Below the pieces are notes generated by a model. It searched no databases, was not told where the DNA came from, and saw nothing but the letters and a program-made list of their open reading frames with translations. From an uncultured Rhodobiaceae bacterium (GTDB lineage Bacteria > Pseudomonadota > Alphaproteobacteria > RS24), in the NCBI GenBank assembly GCA_937907245.1, contig CALCUM010000003.1, positions 621,501 through 685,500 of the forward strand: DNA of 64,000 bases, written 5' to 3'. Every line of letters starts with the position of its first letter. The stretch's first letter is position 1. The position numbers were made by a program, and so were the translations under genes. Shown in pieces: positions 55,159-63,996 of the stretch.

Positions 55159-55952
55159 AAGGCCCGCTCGATTACAAAATCGGCCGGGTCTGAGTTGGCG
55201 CCTTCGCGCAGCCCATGTTCTTCCATCAAGTCTTTCAACTCTTTGGTCATATCGATAGAGCCGCAAATCATCGCCCTATCGACACTTGGGTCAAGACGCT
55301 CGAGGCCGAGGTCTTCGAATAATTTTCCCGAACGAATAAGATCGGTGGGACGACCGGTGTTTTCAAACGCTTCGCGCGTGCAGCTTTGGTAGAGGCGCAA
55401 TTTACCTTGCGCAATTTCGCCAAGGTCTGGATCATTTAAAAACCCATCCACAATCTCGCGGCTATAGGCCAGCTCGGCAACATCGCGGCAGGTATGGCTG
55501 ACGATAACTTCGTCGAATTTCTCATAGGTTTCTGGGTCGCGCACAAGACTGGCGAAAGGCGCAAAGCCGGTGCCCGTTGAGAACATCCAAAGCCGCTTGC
55601 CAGGTTTCAAAGCATCCAACACCAAAGTGCCGACGGGTTTTTTACCGAGCAGGACTTTATCGCCTTCGCCAATTTTTTGCAGCTGCGAGGTCAACGGGCC
55701 ATCGGGAACTTTAATCGAGTAAAACTCAACCGTGTCATCCCAACTAGGGCTGGCGATACTATAGGCGCGCAAAAGTGGTTTGCCGTTTTCTTGCGGCAGG
55801 CCAATCATAATAAATTCGCCGGAGCGGAAGCGGAAAGCTTGCGGGCGAGTGAGGCGGAACTTAAACAGTCGATCGGTATAATGCTCAACGCTCAGAACCG
55901 TTTCAGGCGTGGGCGCATTTGGGCTCACGGGTTTCTTGGCGGCTTCGGTCAT
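55149..55952 (-). CDS. fpr: Ferredoxin/flavodoxin-NADP+ reductase
   Basis: A 267-aa FAD enzyme: FAD-binding RAYSIASPSWDD, NADP-binding FSTGTGFAPFASL, and a typical C-terminus (SDPADFVIERAFVD). It exchanges electrons between NADPH and ferredoxin or flavodoxin, for oxidative stress and Fe-S work. Its stop is within the 55135 repeat and its leader contains another 14-bp duplication (56010). Confidence 0.95.
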   Translation of the reverse strand: MTEAAKKPVSPNAPTPETVLSVEHYTDRLFKFRLTRPQAFRFRSGEFIMIGLPQENGKPLLRAYSIASPSWDDTVEFYSIKVPDGPLTSQLQKIGEGDKVLLGKKPVGTLVLDALKPGKRLWMFSTGTGFAPFASLVRDPETYEKFDEVIVSHTCRDVAELAYSREIVDGFLNDPDLGEIAQGKLRLYQSCTREAFENTGRPTDLIRSGKLFEDLGLERLDPSVDRAMICGSIDMTKELKDLMEEHGLREGANSDPADFVIERAFVD

Positions 55953-56009
55953 TCGGCTGTTCCTTGCTTGGTAAATTATCTCTTGGGCGCGTTATACAGG
56001 CAAAACAGC

Positions 56010-56040
56010 CATCACGCAAAGGGCATCACACAAAGGGCAT
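56010..56040. repeat. 14-bp tandem repeat in the fpr leader
   Basis: CATCACGCAAAGGG (56010-56023) and CATCACACAAAGGG (56024-56037), followed by CAT. It is 58 bp before the fpr start on the opposite strand. Confidence 0.85.
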
Positions 56041-56120
56041 TAAGCTTTTTAGGCTTTGCGCGGCCCGCCAAACGGGTTATTTACCGCCTATCTTATCTTG
56101 AGTTTAAAGAGCCGTTTATT

Positions 56121-56450
56121 TTGCGTGTTATCCACCTTTTCATTGCCTGTTGGCTACTCACCAATGCAGCCCTTAGTTCTGCGTGTCATACCGTCGGCGA
56201 TGTGCATGTTATTTGTTCCTCGCAAGGGCTGGAAACGGTCTATGTGCCCAGCCCGGAGACGGCAGACGAAGCCCGACCCAGCGCAGAATGCTGCCCAAGC
56301 GCGCCCATCGCGGTTTTGCAGGGTCTTGATTTAGCCCAACTTCTGCTGACAAACCTTGCCCCTAGAGCTTGGGTTAGCTGGCCACAACACGCGCTGCGCT
56401 TCGATAGTGCTGCGGTACCAAGAGCGCCCCCAAAATCTGTCTCCATTTGA
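56121..56450 (+). CDS. DUF2946-like small exported protein
   Basis: About 109 aa beginning at a TTG (LRVIHLFIACWLLTNAALSS, a signal/anchor segment), with VICSSQGLETVYVP and CCPSAPI that resemble the DUF2946 family often found in copper or membrane-redox operons. AAAGAG lies ~10 bp before the TTG; no better in-frame start is seen. It precedes the Met-rich outer-membrane-type protein by 29 bp, as such proteins often do. Confidence 0.65.
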   Translation: MRVIHLFIACWLLTNAALSSACHTVGDVHVICSSQGLETVYVPSPETADEARPSAECCPSAPIAVLQGLDLAQLLLTNLAPRAWVSWPQHALRFDSAAVPRAPPKSVSI

Positions 56451-56479
56451 ATTTCATTTAGATTTAACAGGACAGATTT

Positions 56480-57562
56480 ATGACTTATTTACCTACCTTA
56501 GGAATGGGCGCCTTGCTGCTCATCATACCAACCCTCACGCCCGCTTTTGCCGATGAGGCCTCCGCCACCCGCCCCGATAGCCATGCCCCCATTGGGGTGA
56601 TGGGCGACCATCGCCATAAAGCCGGCGAATGGATGGTTTCTTTGCGCCATATGGATATGTCGATGAAAGGCAATTTAAAAGGCCGCCACTCGATAGACGA
56701 CGCGCAGATTTTAAACCTCCCGAACCAGCATGGCAGCCCTGCGCAATTGCGCGTAGTGCCGCAAACCATGGACATGAAAATGACCATGCTTGGCGCCATG
56801 TATGCGCCCAATGACGAAATCACATTTTTGGCCATGGCCATGCAGCACGAAACCAGCATGCGCCTGAACACCTATGGCGCCATGAGCCGAACTCTGCTCG
56901 GTAGTTTCACGAGCCGAAGCGAAGGCTTGGGCGATACCACGCTAGGCGCACTGCTTGCGGGTGGCGATGTGACCCAAAAATATCTAAACGGCACTTGGCA
57001 TTATGGTTTGGCGCTGTCTATTCCCACAGGGTCTATCCAACAGACAGGCCGCGTGCTGACGCCGATGAACCAGCAGATAAGCGGCAAACGCCTGCCTTAC
57101 CCGATGCAATTAGGCTCTGGCACCTATGACTTCAAACCCTCGCTGACCTTCAATAGCGCCGCGCATGGGGAGTGGCGTTACGGCGGGCAAGTATCGGGCG
57201 TGGTGCGCCTCGACGATAATTCACAAGGCTATCGCTTAGGCGATAAAACCAATTTGCAAGGCTGGGTGTCGCGCCGCCTTGCCGCATTTGCTAGTGCCTC
57301 CATTCGTCTTGATGCCAGCTATCAAGACCGGCTTAGAGGTGCAGATAGCGCCATCACTTTGCCAGTGCCGACCGCACAAACGGATTTCACTGGTGGCGAA
57401 TTAGCCAATCTCTCCGTCGGCTTTAATTTCGTTGGGCAGCACGGCATCTGGGCTGGCCATCGGTTGGCTTTGGAATGGACAAGCGCCATCCACCAAAAAG
57501 CCAATGGCGTGCAAATGGAGTTTCAAGATACGCTCACGCTCGGCTATCAAAAAGCTTGGTAA
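56480..57562 (+). CDS. Met-rich exported protein, copper-associated outer-membrane type
   Basis: A 360-aa protein with a signal peptide (LGMGALLLIIPTLTPAFA) and a Met/His-rich beginning (HAPIGVMGDHRHKAGEWM; LRHMDMSMKGNLKGRHS). The remainder is beta-strand-rich and looks like an outer-membrane barrel. Proteins of this kind accompany DUF2946 and copper-export genes; I infer a metal-related role. Start with AGGAC 9 bp upstream. Confidence 0.75.
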   Translation: MTYLPTLGMGALLLIIPTLTPAFADEASATRPDSHAPIGVMGDHRHKAGEWMVSLRHMDMSMKGNLKGRHSIDDAQILNLPNQHGSPAQLRVVPQTMDMKMTMLGAMYAPNDEITFLAMAMQHETSMRLNTYGAMSRTLLGSFTSRSEGLGDTTLGALLAGGDVTQKYLNGTWHYGLALSIPTGSIQQTGRVLTPMNQQISGKRLPYPMQLGSGTYDFKPSLTFNSAAHGEWRYGGQVSGVVRLDDNSQGYRLGDKTNLQGWVSRRLAAFASASIRLDASYQDRLRGADSAITLPVPTAQTDFTGGELANLSVGFNFVGQHGIWAGHRLALEWTSAIHQKANGVQMEFQDTLTLGYQKAW

Positions 57563-57586
57563 GAAGATGAAACGCAGGCATGCGCG

Positions 57587-58369
57587 CTAGTTATTTCTGG
57601 CGCGCATGCCGCCATCAACGGGAATGGCCACGCCGGTGACATAACTAGAGGCTGGCAAACATAAAGACAAAGTGACATGCGCCACTTCTTCGGGCCGCCC
57701 ATACCGGCGCAAAGCCGTGCGGCGGCGCGCAAATGTTGCCTTATGCTCGTCCGGAATAAGCTCGGTAATGCCCGTGTGAATGGGGCCTGGGCAAACCGCA
57801 TTGACGGTGATGCCTTGTTTGCCCAATTCCACCGCGAGGCTTTTGGTCAAACCAATGAGCCCATGTTTAGCCGCCGTATAGGGCGAGCTGCCCGCGCTGC
57901 CGCCCAGACCTTCGGTCGAGGCAATGTTCACAATGCGCGCGGCGTCGGAGTTTCGTAAATGAGACAAAGCATGACGGATTAAGATTTGTGGGCCCTCGAG
58001 CATCACAGCCAAAGATTTGTCCCAGCTTTGCAAGTAAGCCGCATCATCAATATTCGCAATCATCGAGAAGCCTGCGTTATTGACCAGAATATCCAAGCCA
58101 CCAAAATGGGCGGTAATCTCGCCCACGCAAGTTTCAATCGCCGCCGCGTCTGCCATGTCCATGGCCCAAGCCTTCGCGGTGGTAAACCCCGCAGCTTCAA
58201 TTTCTCCAACTACGTTTTGGCAGGCCTCTAGGTCTAAATCGGTCACCGCCACATTGGCGCCTTCGCTAGCCAACAGATGCGCTGTGGCGCGCCCCATGCC
58301 GCTGGCGGCCCCGGTAACAATGGCCGTACGCCCTTTTATAGACCGGCTTAGCACTTGATATTCTTCCAT
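57587..58369 (-). CDS. Short-chain dehydrogenase/reductase
   Basis: A 260-aa SDR: NAD(P)-binding TAIVTGAASGMGRA, NAG segment LVNNAGFSM, catalytic YTAAK with Ser upstream (NIASTEG...SSPYTAAKHG). Resembles 3-oxoacyl-ACP or 3-hydroxybutyrate dehydrogenases; substrate not settled. GGAG precedes the ATG at 58369. Confidence 0.88.
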   Translation of the reverse strand: MEEYQVLSRSIKGRTAIVTGAASGMGRATAHLLASEGANVAVTDLDLEACQNVVGEIEAAGFTTAKAWAMDMADAAAIETCVGEITAHFGGLDILVNNAGFSMIANIDDAAYLQSWDKSLAVMLEGPQILIRHALSHLRNSDAARIVNIASTEGLGGSAGSSPYTAAKHGLIGLTKSLAVELGKQGITVNAVCPGPIHTGITELIPDEHKATFARRRTALRRYGRPEEVAHVTLSLCLPASSYVTGVAIPVDGGMRARNN

Positions 58370-58528
58370 GGTTTATCTCCATTTTTCGACACGATGAAAG
58401 CCAAAGCTTAAGCGCCACCCGCAAAGCCCGCAAGCGCCATCAAGGTAAATTCAGCGCGTCATTTGACTTACCAGGTGTATTTGCCATACTCGAAGGCAAA
58501 TCCGAAACCAAACCATTGGGAGAGCTTC

Positions 58529-59503
58529 ATGAGCGTTTCAGCAGATCAAAAACCAATCGATAGCGGTATTCACCCAACCCCAGAGGCCAGCGAAGTTGTG
58601 GCGGGTCTCGACCTTTCGGGCAAAACCGTGATGGTAACCGGCGGCTATTCGGGCATTGGCTTTGAAACCGTGAAGGCTCTGGTGAGCGCTGGCGCCCATG
58701 TGCATGCGCCCGGCCGCGATATCGAGCGTGCGCGCAAAGCCTTAGATGGCGTGGTGAGCGCTGAGCATATCGACAAAATGGATTTATCCGATTTAAACTC
58801 CGTTGAAAAATTCGGCGATGATTTTTTAAGCCGCCACAAAAAGCTAGACCTGCTAATTTGTAATGCCGGCATCATGGCCTGCCCGTTTGAGAAAACCGCA
58901 CAAGGCTTTGAAAGCCAAATCGGGGTCAATCATTTTGGCCATTTCGCCCTTATTCAAAAACTCATGGGCGCGCTAGAGGCCGCCCAAGGCGCGCGGGTAG
59001 TTACCCTATCGTCCATCGGGCACCGTATCGGCGGCATCGACTTTGAAGACATGCATTATGAAAATCGCGCTTATGAAAAATGGCCTTCCTATGGCCAATC
59101 GAAAACTGCCAAGGCTCTGTTGGCCGTGGAACTAGACCGCCGCGGCAAAGAGAAAGGCATACGCGCTTTTTCTGTTCACCCAGGCGGTATTTTCACGCCT
59201 TTGCAACGCCATTTGGCCAATGAAGAAATGGTCGCCCTCGGCTGGACCAAGGAAGACGGCAGCCCCTCAGATCTAGCCGCCGCTGGCTTTAAAACACCAT
59301 CGGTTGGCGCCAGCACAACTTTATGGGCCGCCACCTCCCCCAAGCTTGAGGGGTTAGGCGGGCTTTATTGCAATGATTGTAATGTCGCTGAGGCCGTGGC
59401 CGCAGATAGCCCGGCTATGGACGGTGTGCGCCCTTGGGCCGCGGACCAAGAGCTGGCGGAACGCCTTTGGGAAACCACGGCGGCGCAAATCGCAGCGCTT
59501 TAA
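58529..59503 (+). CDS. Short-chain dehydrogenase, retinol-dehydrogenase-like
   Basis: About 324 aa. TGGYSGIGFET (cofactor site), LLICNAGIMACPF, and catalytic YGQSKTAKALLAVEL are present; the C-terminal half is extended as in eukaryote-like retinol dehydrogenase SDRs. Start taken at 58529 with GGGAGAG upstream. Its stop falls in the 59498 tandem repeat shared with the convergent GST gene. Confidence 0.88.
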   Translation: MSVSADQKPIDSGIHPTPEASEVVAGLDLSGKTVMVTGGYSGIGFETVKALVSAGAHVHAPGRDIERARKALDGVVSAEHIDKMDLSDLNSVEKFGDDFLSRHKKLDLLICNAGIMACPFEKTAQGFESQIGVNHFGHFALIQKLMGALEAAQGARVVTLSSIGHRIGGIDFEDMHYENRAYEKWPSYGQSKTAKALLAVELDRRGKEKGIRAFSVHPGGIFTPLQRHLANEEMVALGWTKEDGSPSDLAAAGFKTPSVGASTTLWAATSPKLEGLGGLYCNDCNVAEAVAADSPAMDGVRPWAADQELAERLWETTAAQIAAL

Positions 59504-59549
59504 GTCGTACAATTAAGTCAGACAATTAAGTCAGACTTACAAGTCAGAC
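59498..59549. repeat. 13-bp x4 tandem repeat bridging two stop codons
   Basis: Four 13-bp units: CTTTAAGTCGTAC, AATTAAGTCAGAC, AATTAAGTCAGAC, TTACAAGTCAGAC. The middle two are identical. The first unit contains the TAA of the SDR (59501-59503), the last the complement of the GST stop (59544-59546). Confidence 0.88.
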
Positions 59550-60185
59550 CATCTCACTGGTGTCTGGCCACGCCGTCTCGCGGATGGCGGGGCGCTGGCG
59601 TAAAGCATCGAGCCAAGCCTTCAGAGCTGGCAAATCCGCCACCATCGCGGCCCCTTCGGGGGCGGCGCAAGTGGCTTCGATAACAGGATACATAAAACTA
59701 TCCGCCAAAGAATATTCCGCCCCAGCCAAAAACGCGACTTCTTGTAAACGCGCTTCCACCACGCGGAGGTGATAGAGAATGACGGGCAAGGCATCGGCGA
59801 TTAATTTTTCATCCGGCGCGCGCCCCATCAAAGGGGCCACGACGCGCGGCAAAACCAAACGCTCTTCAGTAATAGGAAACACATAATGCGCCGCCACATT
59901 GGCCCATTGCCACATCCGCGCTTGCCCCTCTGGGGAGGCGGGGTGTAGGGCGCCCTTATTATGAGCACGGTCGAGGTAGCTGCAAATCGCGGGCGTCTCG
60001 TAAAAATGTAAATCATCAATATAAGCGGCTGGAGACCGCATAAAAGGATGATGCTCGGCCATCTCTTTGGAGCCAGATCCGGTCGGGATAATCTCCCAAG
60101 TAAGCCCCGCTTCCGCCGCCACAATGGCGCAAATGCGGGTAAAAGTAGAGACGGTAGGGCCATAAAGTGTCAATTGCGCGGGCAT
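59544..60185 (-). CDS. Glutathione S-transferase family protein
   Basis: About 213 aa: thioredoxin-like N-terminal domain (LTLYGPTVSTFTRIC; ETPAICSYLDR) and an all-helical C-terminal domain (SLADSFMYPVIEA). Substrate unknown. The start at 60185 has AAGGA upstream; it follows the hydrolase gene by 10 bp on the same strand. Its stop is in the 59498 repeat. Confidence 0.88.
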   Translation of the reverse strand: MPAQLTLYGPTVSTFTRICAIVAAEAGLTWEIIPTGSGSKEMAEHHPFMRSPAAYIDDLHFYETPAICSYLDRAHNKGALHPASPEGQARMWQWANVAAHYVFPITEERLVLPRVVAPLMGRAPDEKLIADALPVILYHLRVVEARLQEVAFLAGAEYSLADSFMYPVIEATCAAPEGAAMVADLPALKAWLDALRQRPAIRETAWPDTSEMV

Positions 60186-60195
60186 GCGATTATCC

Positions 60196-61176
60196 TTACC
60201 TGGCGGCTTCAGACAAAAGTTTGCCAATAAAGCTAAATATCTCAGCGTTGCAATGTTGCGAGACCGGCGCTTCGGCCGCAAAGCCATTGAAGCCATGGAA
60301 AGCGCCGGGGTAAATATGGAAATGTATTGGTACGCCTGCCCGCGTAAGCTTTTGGGCATAGTCAATATTCTCTTGCAAGAATAAGTCTAGATCTCCCACC
60401 GGCATATAGGTCGGGGGCAGGCCCGATAAATCTTCGGCGCGCGCCGGCGCCGCATAAATCGGCACATCCTCATTCCCAAAAGCATCCCCCAAATAAGACT
60501 GCCAACCAAACGCATTGGCTTTACGGCTCCAAACCAAAGTATCCCTTAGCGTATCGCTGGCGGGTGCCACATTGCGGTCATCTATCATCGGGTACAGCAG
60601 CACTTGGCCCAATAAAGACATCTCGGCACGATCGCGCACCAAAAGCCCAAGCCCCGCGGCCAAACCACCGCCCGCGCTCACGCCGCCAATAATCACGCGT
60701 GTGGGGTCAATATTAAATTCGGCGGCATGGTCGAGTAGATATTTCAGCCCCCGATAGCAATCTTCTAACGGTTCTGGATAGGCCGCTTCGGGCGCCAGTC
60801 GGTAGTCCACCGACGCCGCAAAACAACCCAATTGTTGCGCTGCCGTGAGGGTGAATAAATCCCCCTGCTTGGCCGTGCCCAAAACATAGCCGCCGCCATG
60901 CATCCAATAGAACAAAGGCATGGGCGCTTTCGTTTCGCGCGGATACATGACCCGCATCTCAACGTTCGGCTGCTCGCCTTCTGCCGGACACACAAGCTGA
61001 TCTTGGACAACCGCCTCCGGTATCTGCAAGGCTTTGATAAGAGTTTCATCGCGCGCATTAGAATTTACGCGCGATGCCTCCAAATCTTTCGCGACATCCA
61101 GACCGTCGCCCACCAAAGCTTTTAAGCGCTCCAGCCCGGGAATTAAATCTGGATCGACATATTTTGAAACTGCCAT
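60196..61176 (-). CDS. Alpha/beta hydrolase (HSL-like esterase)
   Basis: About 326 aa with the hormone-sensitive-lipase marks: oxyanion motif HGGGYVLG, nucleophile elbow GGVSAGGGLA, Asp in MPVGDLDLF and His in YPGAFHGFNG. It likely hydrolyses short acyl esters. GGAGG lies 8 bp before the ATG at 61176. It is central in a minus-strand set (reductase, hydrolase, GST) that is probably one operon. Confidence 0.9.
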   Translation of the reverse strand: MAVSKYVDPDLIPGLERLKALVGDGLDVAKDLEASRVNSNARDETLIKALQIPEAVVQDQLVCPAEGEQPNVEMRVMYPRETKAPMPLFYWMHGGGYVLGTAKQGDLFTLTAAQQLGCFAASVDYRLAPEAAYPEPLEDCYRGLKYLLDHAAEFNIDPTRVIIGGVSAGGGLAAGLGLLVRDRAEMSLLGQVLLYPMIDDRNVAPASDTLRDTLVWSRKANAFGWQSYLGDAFGNEDVPIYAAPARAEDLSGLPPTYMPVGDLDLFLQENIDYAQKLTRAGVPIHFHIYPGAFHGFNGFAAEAPVSQHCNAEIFSFIGKLLSEAAR

Positions 61177-61231
61177 ATCGCGTGCCTCCACTTGTTACCA
61201 CTTGCCACCACTGGGATTCACCGGATTTGGC

Positions 61232-62425
61232 TTAGCCTTCGAGCTTGAAATATAGGCCCGCGTTCTCGCAAAGGCGCTTTATCAAGGCGTCGCCCATGGC
61301 CGGGGCTGGGGTGTAAATGCCGCCCCTCACGCCGCCGTTCTCGGTCGAGCCTTCGCGCAGCAAGCACATAGCGCTTTCCGCCAGCATTTTAGAGGTCGAG
61401 CCATAGCCCGGGTCTAGATCGCCACCAACACTGGCTTCAATGCGTCGGCCATCGGAAGTCAGACCGATAAACAAGACGTCATAATTACCCGCTTCGCGCG
61501 ACGCTTTGTCTGGACCTTCGCCTGGCTGGGGAACCCCTTCGCCAACCAATGGATTGTGGCCAGCCACAAACTCAGCCATGGCTTTGCCTTCTTCGCCAGC
61601 GCCCGTCACCATCATCTCGTCATATTTAAAGTCTTCGCCATAGGCATGACCCAAAAGGGCGTTCGAGCGATGTACGTTTTTCGTATTAATTGCCGCCATA
61701 ATAAAAGGCGCAACCCACATGCCGGTCAGCTCATCTTCATAAATCGCATTATCGGCAGGTTGCTCTGGCCCCTGATGGGTGCCATTGGCGGTAATTGCGA
61801 GAGAAAACGGATTGGCCAAAACTTGCAATAGCTCTGGGTTCTTGCCCAAAGCGGCCATAGTTGCGTTCAGGGAAGCGGCGGTGCCGCCCGAGAACTCGCC
61901 ATTCATGGCGCGCACGCGTCCGCGCACTTGGTTGCAATGCGTGCCGAGTTTTTCTTGGGCTGATTTTTGCAAGAAATAGACGCCCATATCGAACGGAATG
62001 GAATCGAAACCACAGCTATGCACAATGCGGGCACCGGAAGCACGGGCGGCAGCCTCATGCGCGCCAATCATTTCGTGCATCCAACCTGGCTCCCCGCTGA
62101 GGTCGACATAATCGGTACCTGCGGCGGCACATGCGGCGACCACAGGAGAGCCGTATAATTGGTAAGGGCCAACCGTGGTCAGCAATACTTTGGTGTTTTC
62201 GACCATAGCTTTTAGCGAAGCGGCATCATCGGCATCGGCCACCACGAGAGGGGTGTCTTGCGAGATGCCCATTTCGTCGCGCACTTGCGCAAGTTTGGTT
62301 TCGCTGCGGCCTGCCATCGCCCAGTTAACCGTCCGGCCATACTGTTTGTGCATATATTCGGCCACCAAACGGCCGGTAAAGCCGCTCGCGCCATAAACCA
62401 CAATATCAAAATCTCTATTACTCAT
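61232..62425 (-). CDS. Saccharopine-dehydrogenase-like trans-acting enoyl reductase
   Basis: About 397 aa. NAD(P)-binding start FDIVVYGASGFTGRLVAEY, AGRSETKLAQV, and a large C-terminal region as in the family whose members act as trans-acting enoyl reductases of polyketide or lipid synthesis. Start at 62425 (MSNRDF) with GGGAGA upstream. Its upstream region carries a four-copy 21-bp repeat array (62439-62523). Confidence 0.87.
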   Translation of the reverse strand: MSNRDFDIVVYGASGFTGRLVAEYMHKQYGRTVNWAMAGRSETKLAQVRDEMGISQDTPLVVADADDAASLKAMVENTKVLLTTVGPYQLYGSPVVAACAAAGTDYVDLSGEPGWMHEMIGAHEAAARASGARIVHSCGFDSIPFDMGVYFLQKSAQEKLGTHCNQVRGRVRAMNGEFSGGTAASLNATMAALGKNPELLQVLANPFSLAITANGTHQGPEQPADNAIYEDELTGMWVAPFIMAAINTKNVHRSNALLGHAYGEDFKYDEMMVTGAGEEGKAMAEFVAGHNPLVGEGVPQPGEGPDKASREAGNYDVLFIGLTSDGRRIEASVGGDLDPGYGSTSKMLAESAMCLLREGSTENGGVRGGIYTPAPAMGDALIKRLCENAGLYFKLEG

Positions 62426-62438
62426 CTCTGTCTCCCGT

Positions 62439-62523
62439 AAAATATAGGCGTTATGCCTCAAAATATAGGCGATATGCCCTGATATATAGGCGGTATGCCC
62501 CGATATATAGGCGGTATGCCCAT
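62439..62523. repeat. Four-copy 21-bp array upstream of the reductase gene
   Basis: Units at 62439-62459, 62460-62481, 62482-62502 and 62503-62523, each with the form ATATAGGCGNTATGCC. Each contains the imperfect dyad GGCGGTATGCC. It lies 14 bp upstream of the reductase start, in the intergenic region shared with the MFS gene, and could be iterated operator sites or slippage products. Confidence 0.9.
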
Positions 62524-62661
62524 ACCATTTCCCTTAAATATGAATGTAAACCACGCGCTTTTACATGCAAGGCTTGAGGTGAGCATTTAACTCATATTTG
62601 GACTTTTCTTTTACGTGGCGTTTGTTAGGCTCTGTCCATCTACTGCTTTGGGAGGAGCCTC

Positions 62662-63942
62662 ATGTCCAGCACAACAATCGAAACAGATCCAATCTACAAA
62701 GGCCGTCACTACGCGTTGGCCATTCTTGTGGTGATCTACACTTTTAATTTTATTGACCGCCAAATTCTGTCGATATTGTTGGAGCCCGTGAAATCTGAAC
62801 TGGGGTTATCGGATACCGCTATGGGTATGCTTACGGGTTTTGCCTTTGCCATGTTCTACGCAACCTTAGGTATTCCCATTGCGCGTTTCGCAGACCGCAC
62901 CAACCGCCGCAACCTCATCGCCGGCGCTTTGGGTATCTGGAGTATTTTTACCGCCCTTTCGGGGTTGGCGCAAAATTTCTGGCATCTGCTGGCCGCGCGC
63001 ATCGGCGTGGGTGTCGGCGAAGCCGGTTGCTCCCCTCCCGCTCACTCGATGATTGCGGATTATTATCCCGCCGAACAACGCGCCACGGCATTGGGAATTT
63101 ATTCTTTGGGCATTCCCTTTGGCATTATGTTTGGACTTTTCGCTGGCGGCTGGATTAACGAATTATATGGATGGCGCACCGCTTTTTTCCTAGTTGGGGT
63201 TCCCGGCATTTTGCTGGCCATCATTACGCGCTTTACCCTCACAGAACCGCCTCGCGGCCTGGCCGAAGGGCGTGTCGACACTGGCGAACAACCAAGCGTT
63301 CGCGAGACATTAAGATTTCTATGGGCCAAAAAATCGTTTCGCCACATGTCTTTCGCTGCCGCTCTGACCGCTTTCGTGGGCTATGGCTTTATTACCTGGG
63401 CGCCGTCTTTCCTAATCCGTTCCTTCGGCATGGGCACGGGCGAGATTGGCACTTGGTTTGGCCTTATCTTGGGCGTGGCTGGCGGCATAGGTATTGCGCT
63501 AGGTGGCTATATGGCAGATAAATTCGGCGCCAAAGACCCAAAATGGTTTCTTTGGATTACCGCCATCGCCCTCCTTATCATCTTCCCGTTTAATATTTTG
63601 GTCTATACGTCAACCGATTCGAAGATGGTGCTGGTGGCAATGATTGTTCCGGTCATTTTGGGTAATTTTTATCAAGCCACGACCTTCAGCCAAACCCAAG
63701 GCATATCCGAATTGCGGATGCGCGCTGTCGCGGCCGGTATTTTACTGTTCATCTTGAACATGATCGGCCTTGGCTTAGGCCCGCAATTTGTTGGCATCGT
63801 GTCTGATTTATTGTCAGACAGATACGGCCAAGAGAGCCTGCGCTATGCTCTACTTATTTGTTCTCTGGTGAACTTATGGGCGGCTTGGCATTATTTCATC
63901 GCCGGTCGTCACTTGAAGGATGACTTAATCATCGAGGGTTAA
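62662..63942 (+). CDS. MFS transporter (Spinster-like)
   Basis: A 426-aa major facilitator with ~12 membrane helices; N-terminal signature FIDRQILSILLEPVKSELGL and GFAFAMFYATLGIPIARFADR (the conserved loop between helices 2 and 3). Similar to the spinster-type transporters often adjacent to lipid or aromatic catabolism genes; substrate unknown. GGAGGAG precedes the ATG. Divergent from the reductase operon, so it may carry the same substrate. Confidence 0.9.
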   Translation: MSSTTIETDPIYKGRHYALAILVVIYTFNFIDRQILSILLEPVKSELGLSDTAMGMLTGFAFAMFYATLGIPIARFADRTNRRNLIAGALGIWSIFTALSGLAQNFWHLLAARIGVGVGEAGCSPPAHSMIADYYPAEQRATALGIYSLGIPFGIMFGLFAGGWINELYGWRTAFFLVGVPGILLAIITRFTLTEPPRGLAEGRVDTGEQPSVRETLRFLWAKKSFRHMSFAAALTAFVGYGFITWAPSFLIRSFGMGTGEIGTWFGLILGVAGGIGIALGGYMADKFGAKDPKWFLWITAIALLIIFPFNILVYTSTDSKMVLVAMIVPVILGNFYQATTFSQTQGISELRMRAVAAGILLFILNMIGLGLGPQFVGIVSDLLSDRYGQESLRYALLICSLVNLWAAWHYFIAGRHLKDDLIIEG

Positions 63943-63970
63943 TCCGCATGACGGAGCAAAAAAAATCAGG

Positions 63971-63996
63971 GGAAGCGCGTCCAAAGATGCGCTTCC
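63971..63996. terminator. Hairpin near the window end, probable terminator
   Basis: GGAAGCGC (63971-63978) / GCGCTTCC (63989-63996) with a 10-nt loop. An A8 run lies just left of it, so on the minus strand the hairpin is followed by TTTTTTTT, as expected for a leftward gene beyond the window; it may also end the MFS transcript. Confidence 0.7.

Noticed and set aside
55677-56450. A 257-aa protein read from 55677 on the plus strand
   Set aside because: Its first half lies antisense to fpr; only the last ~109 codons (from TTG 56121) look like a real protein.
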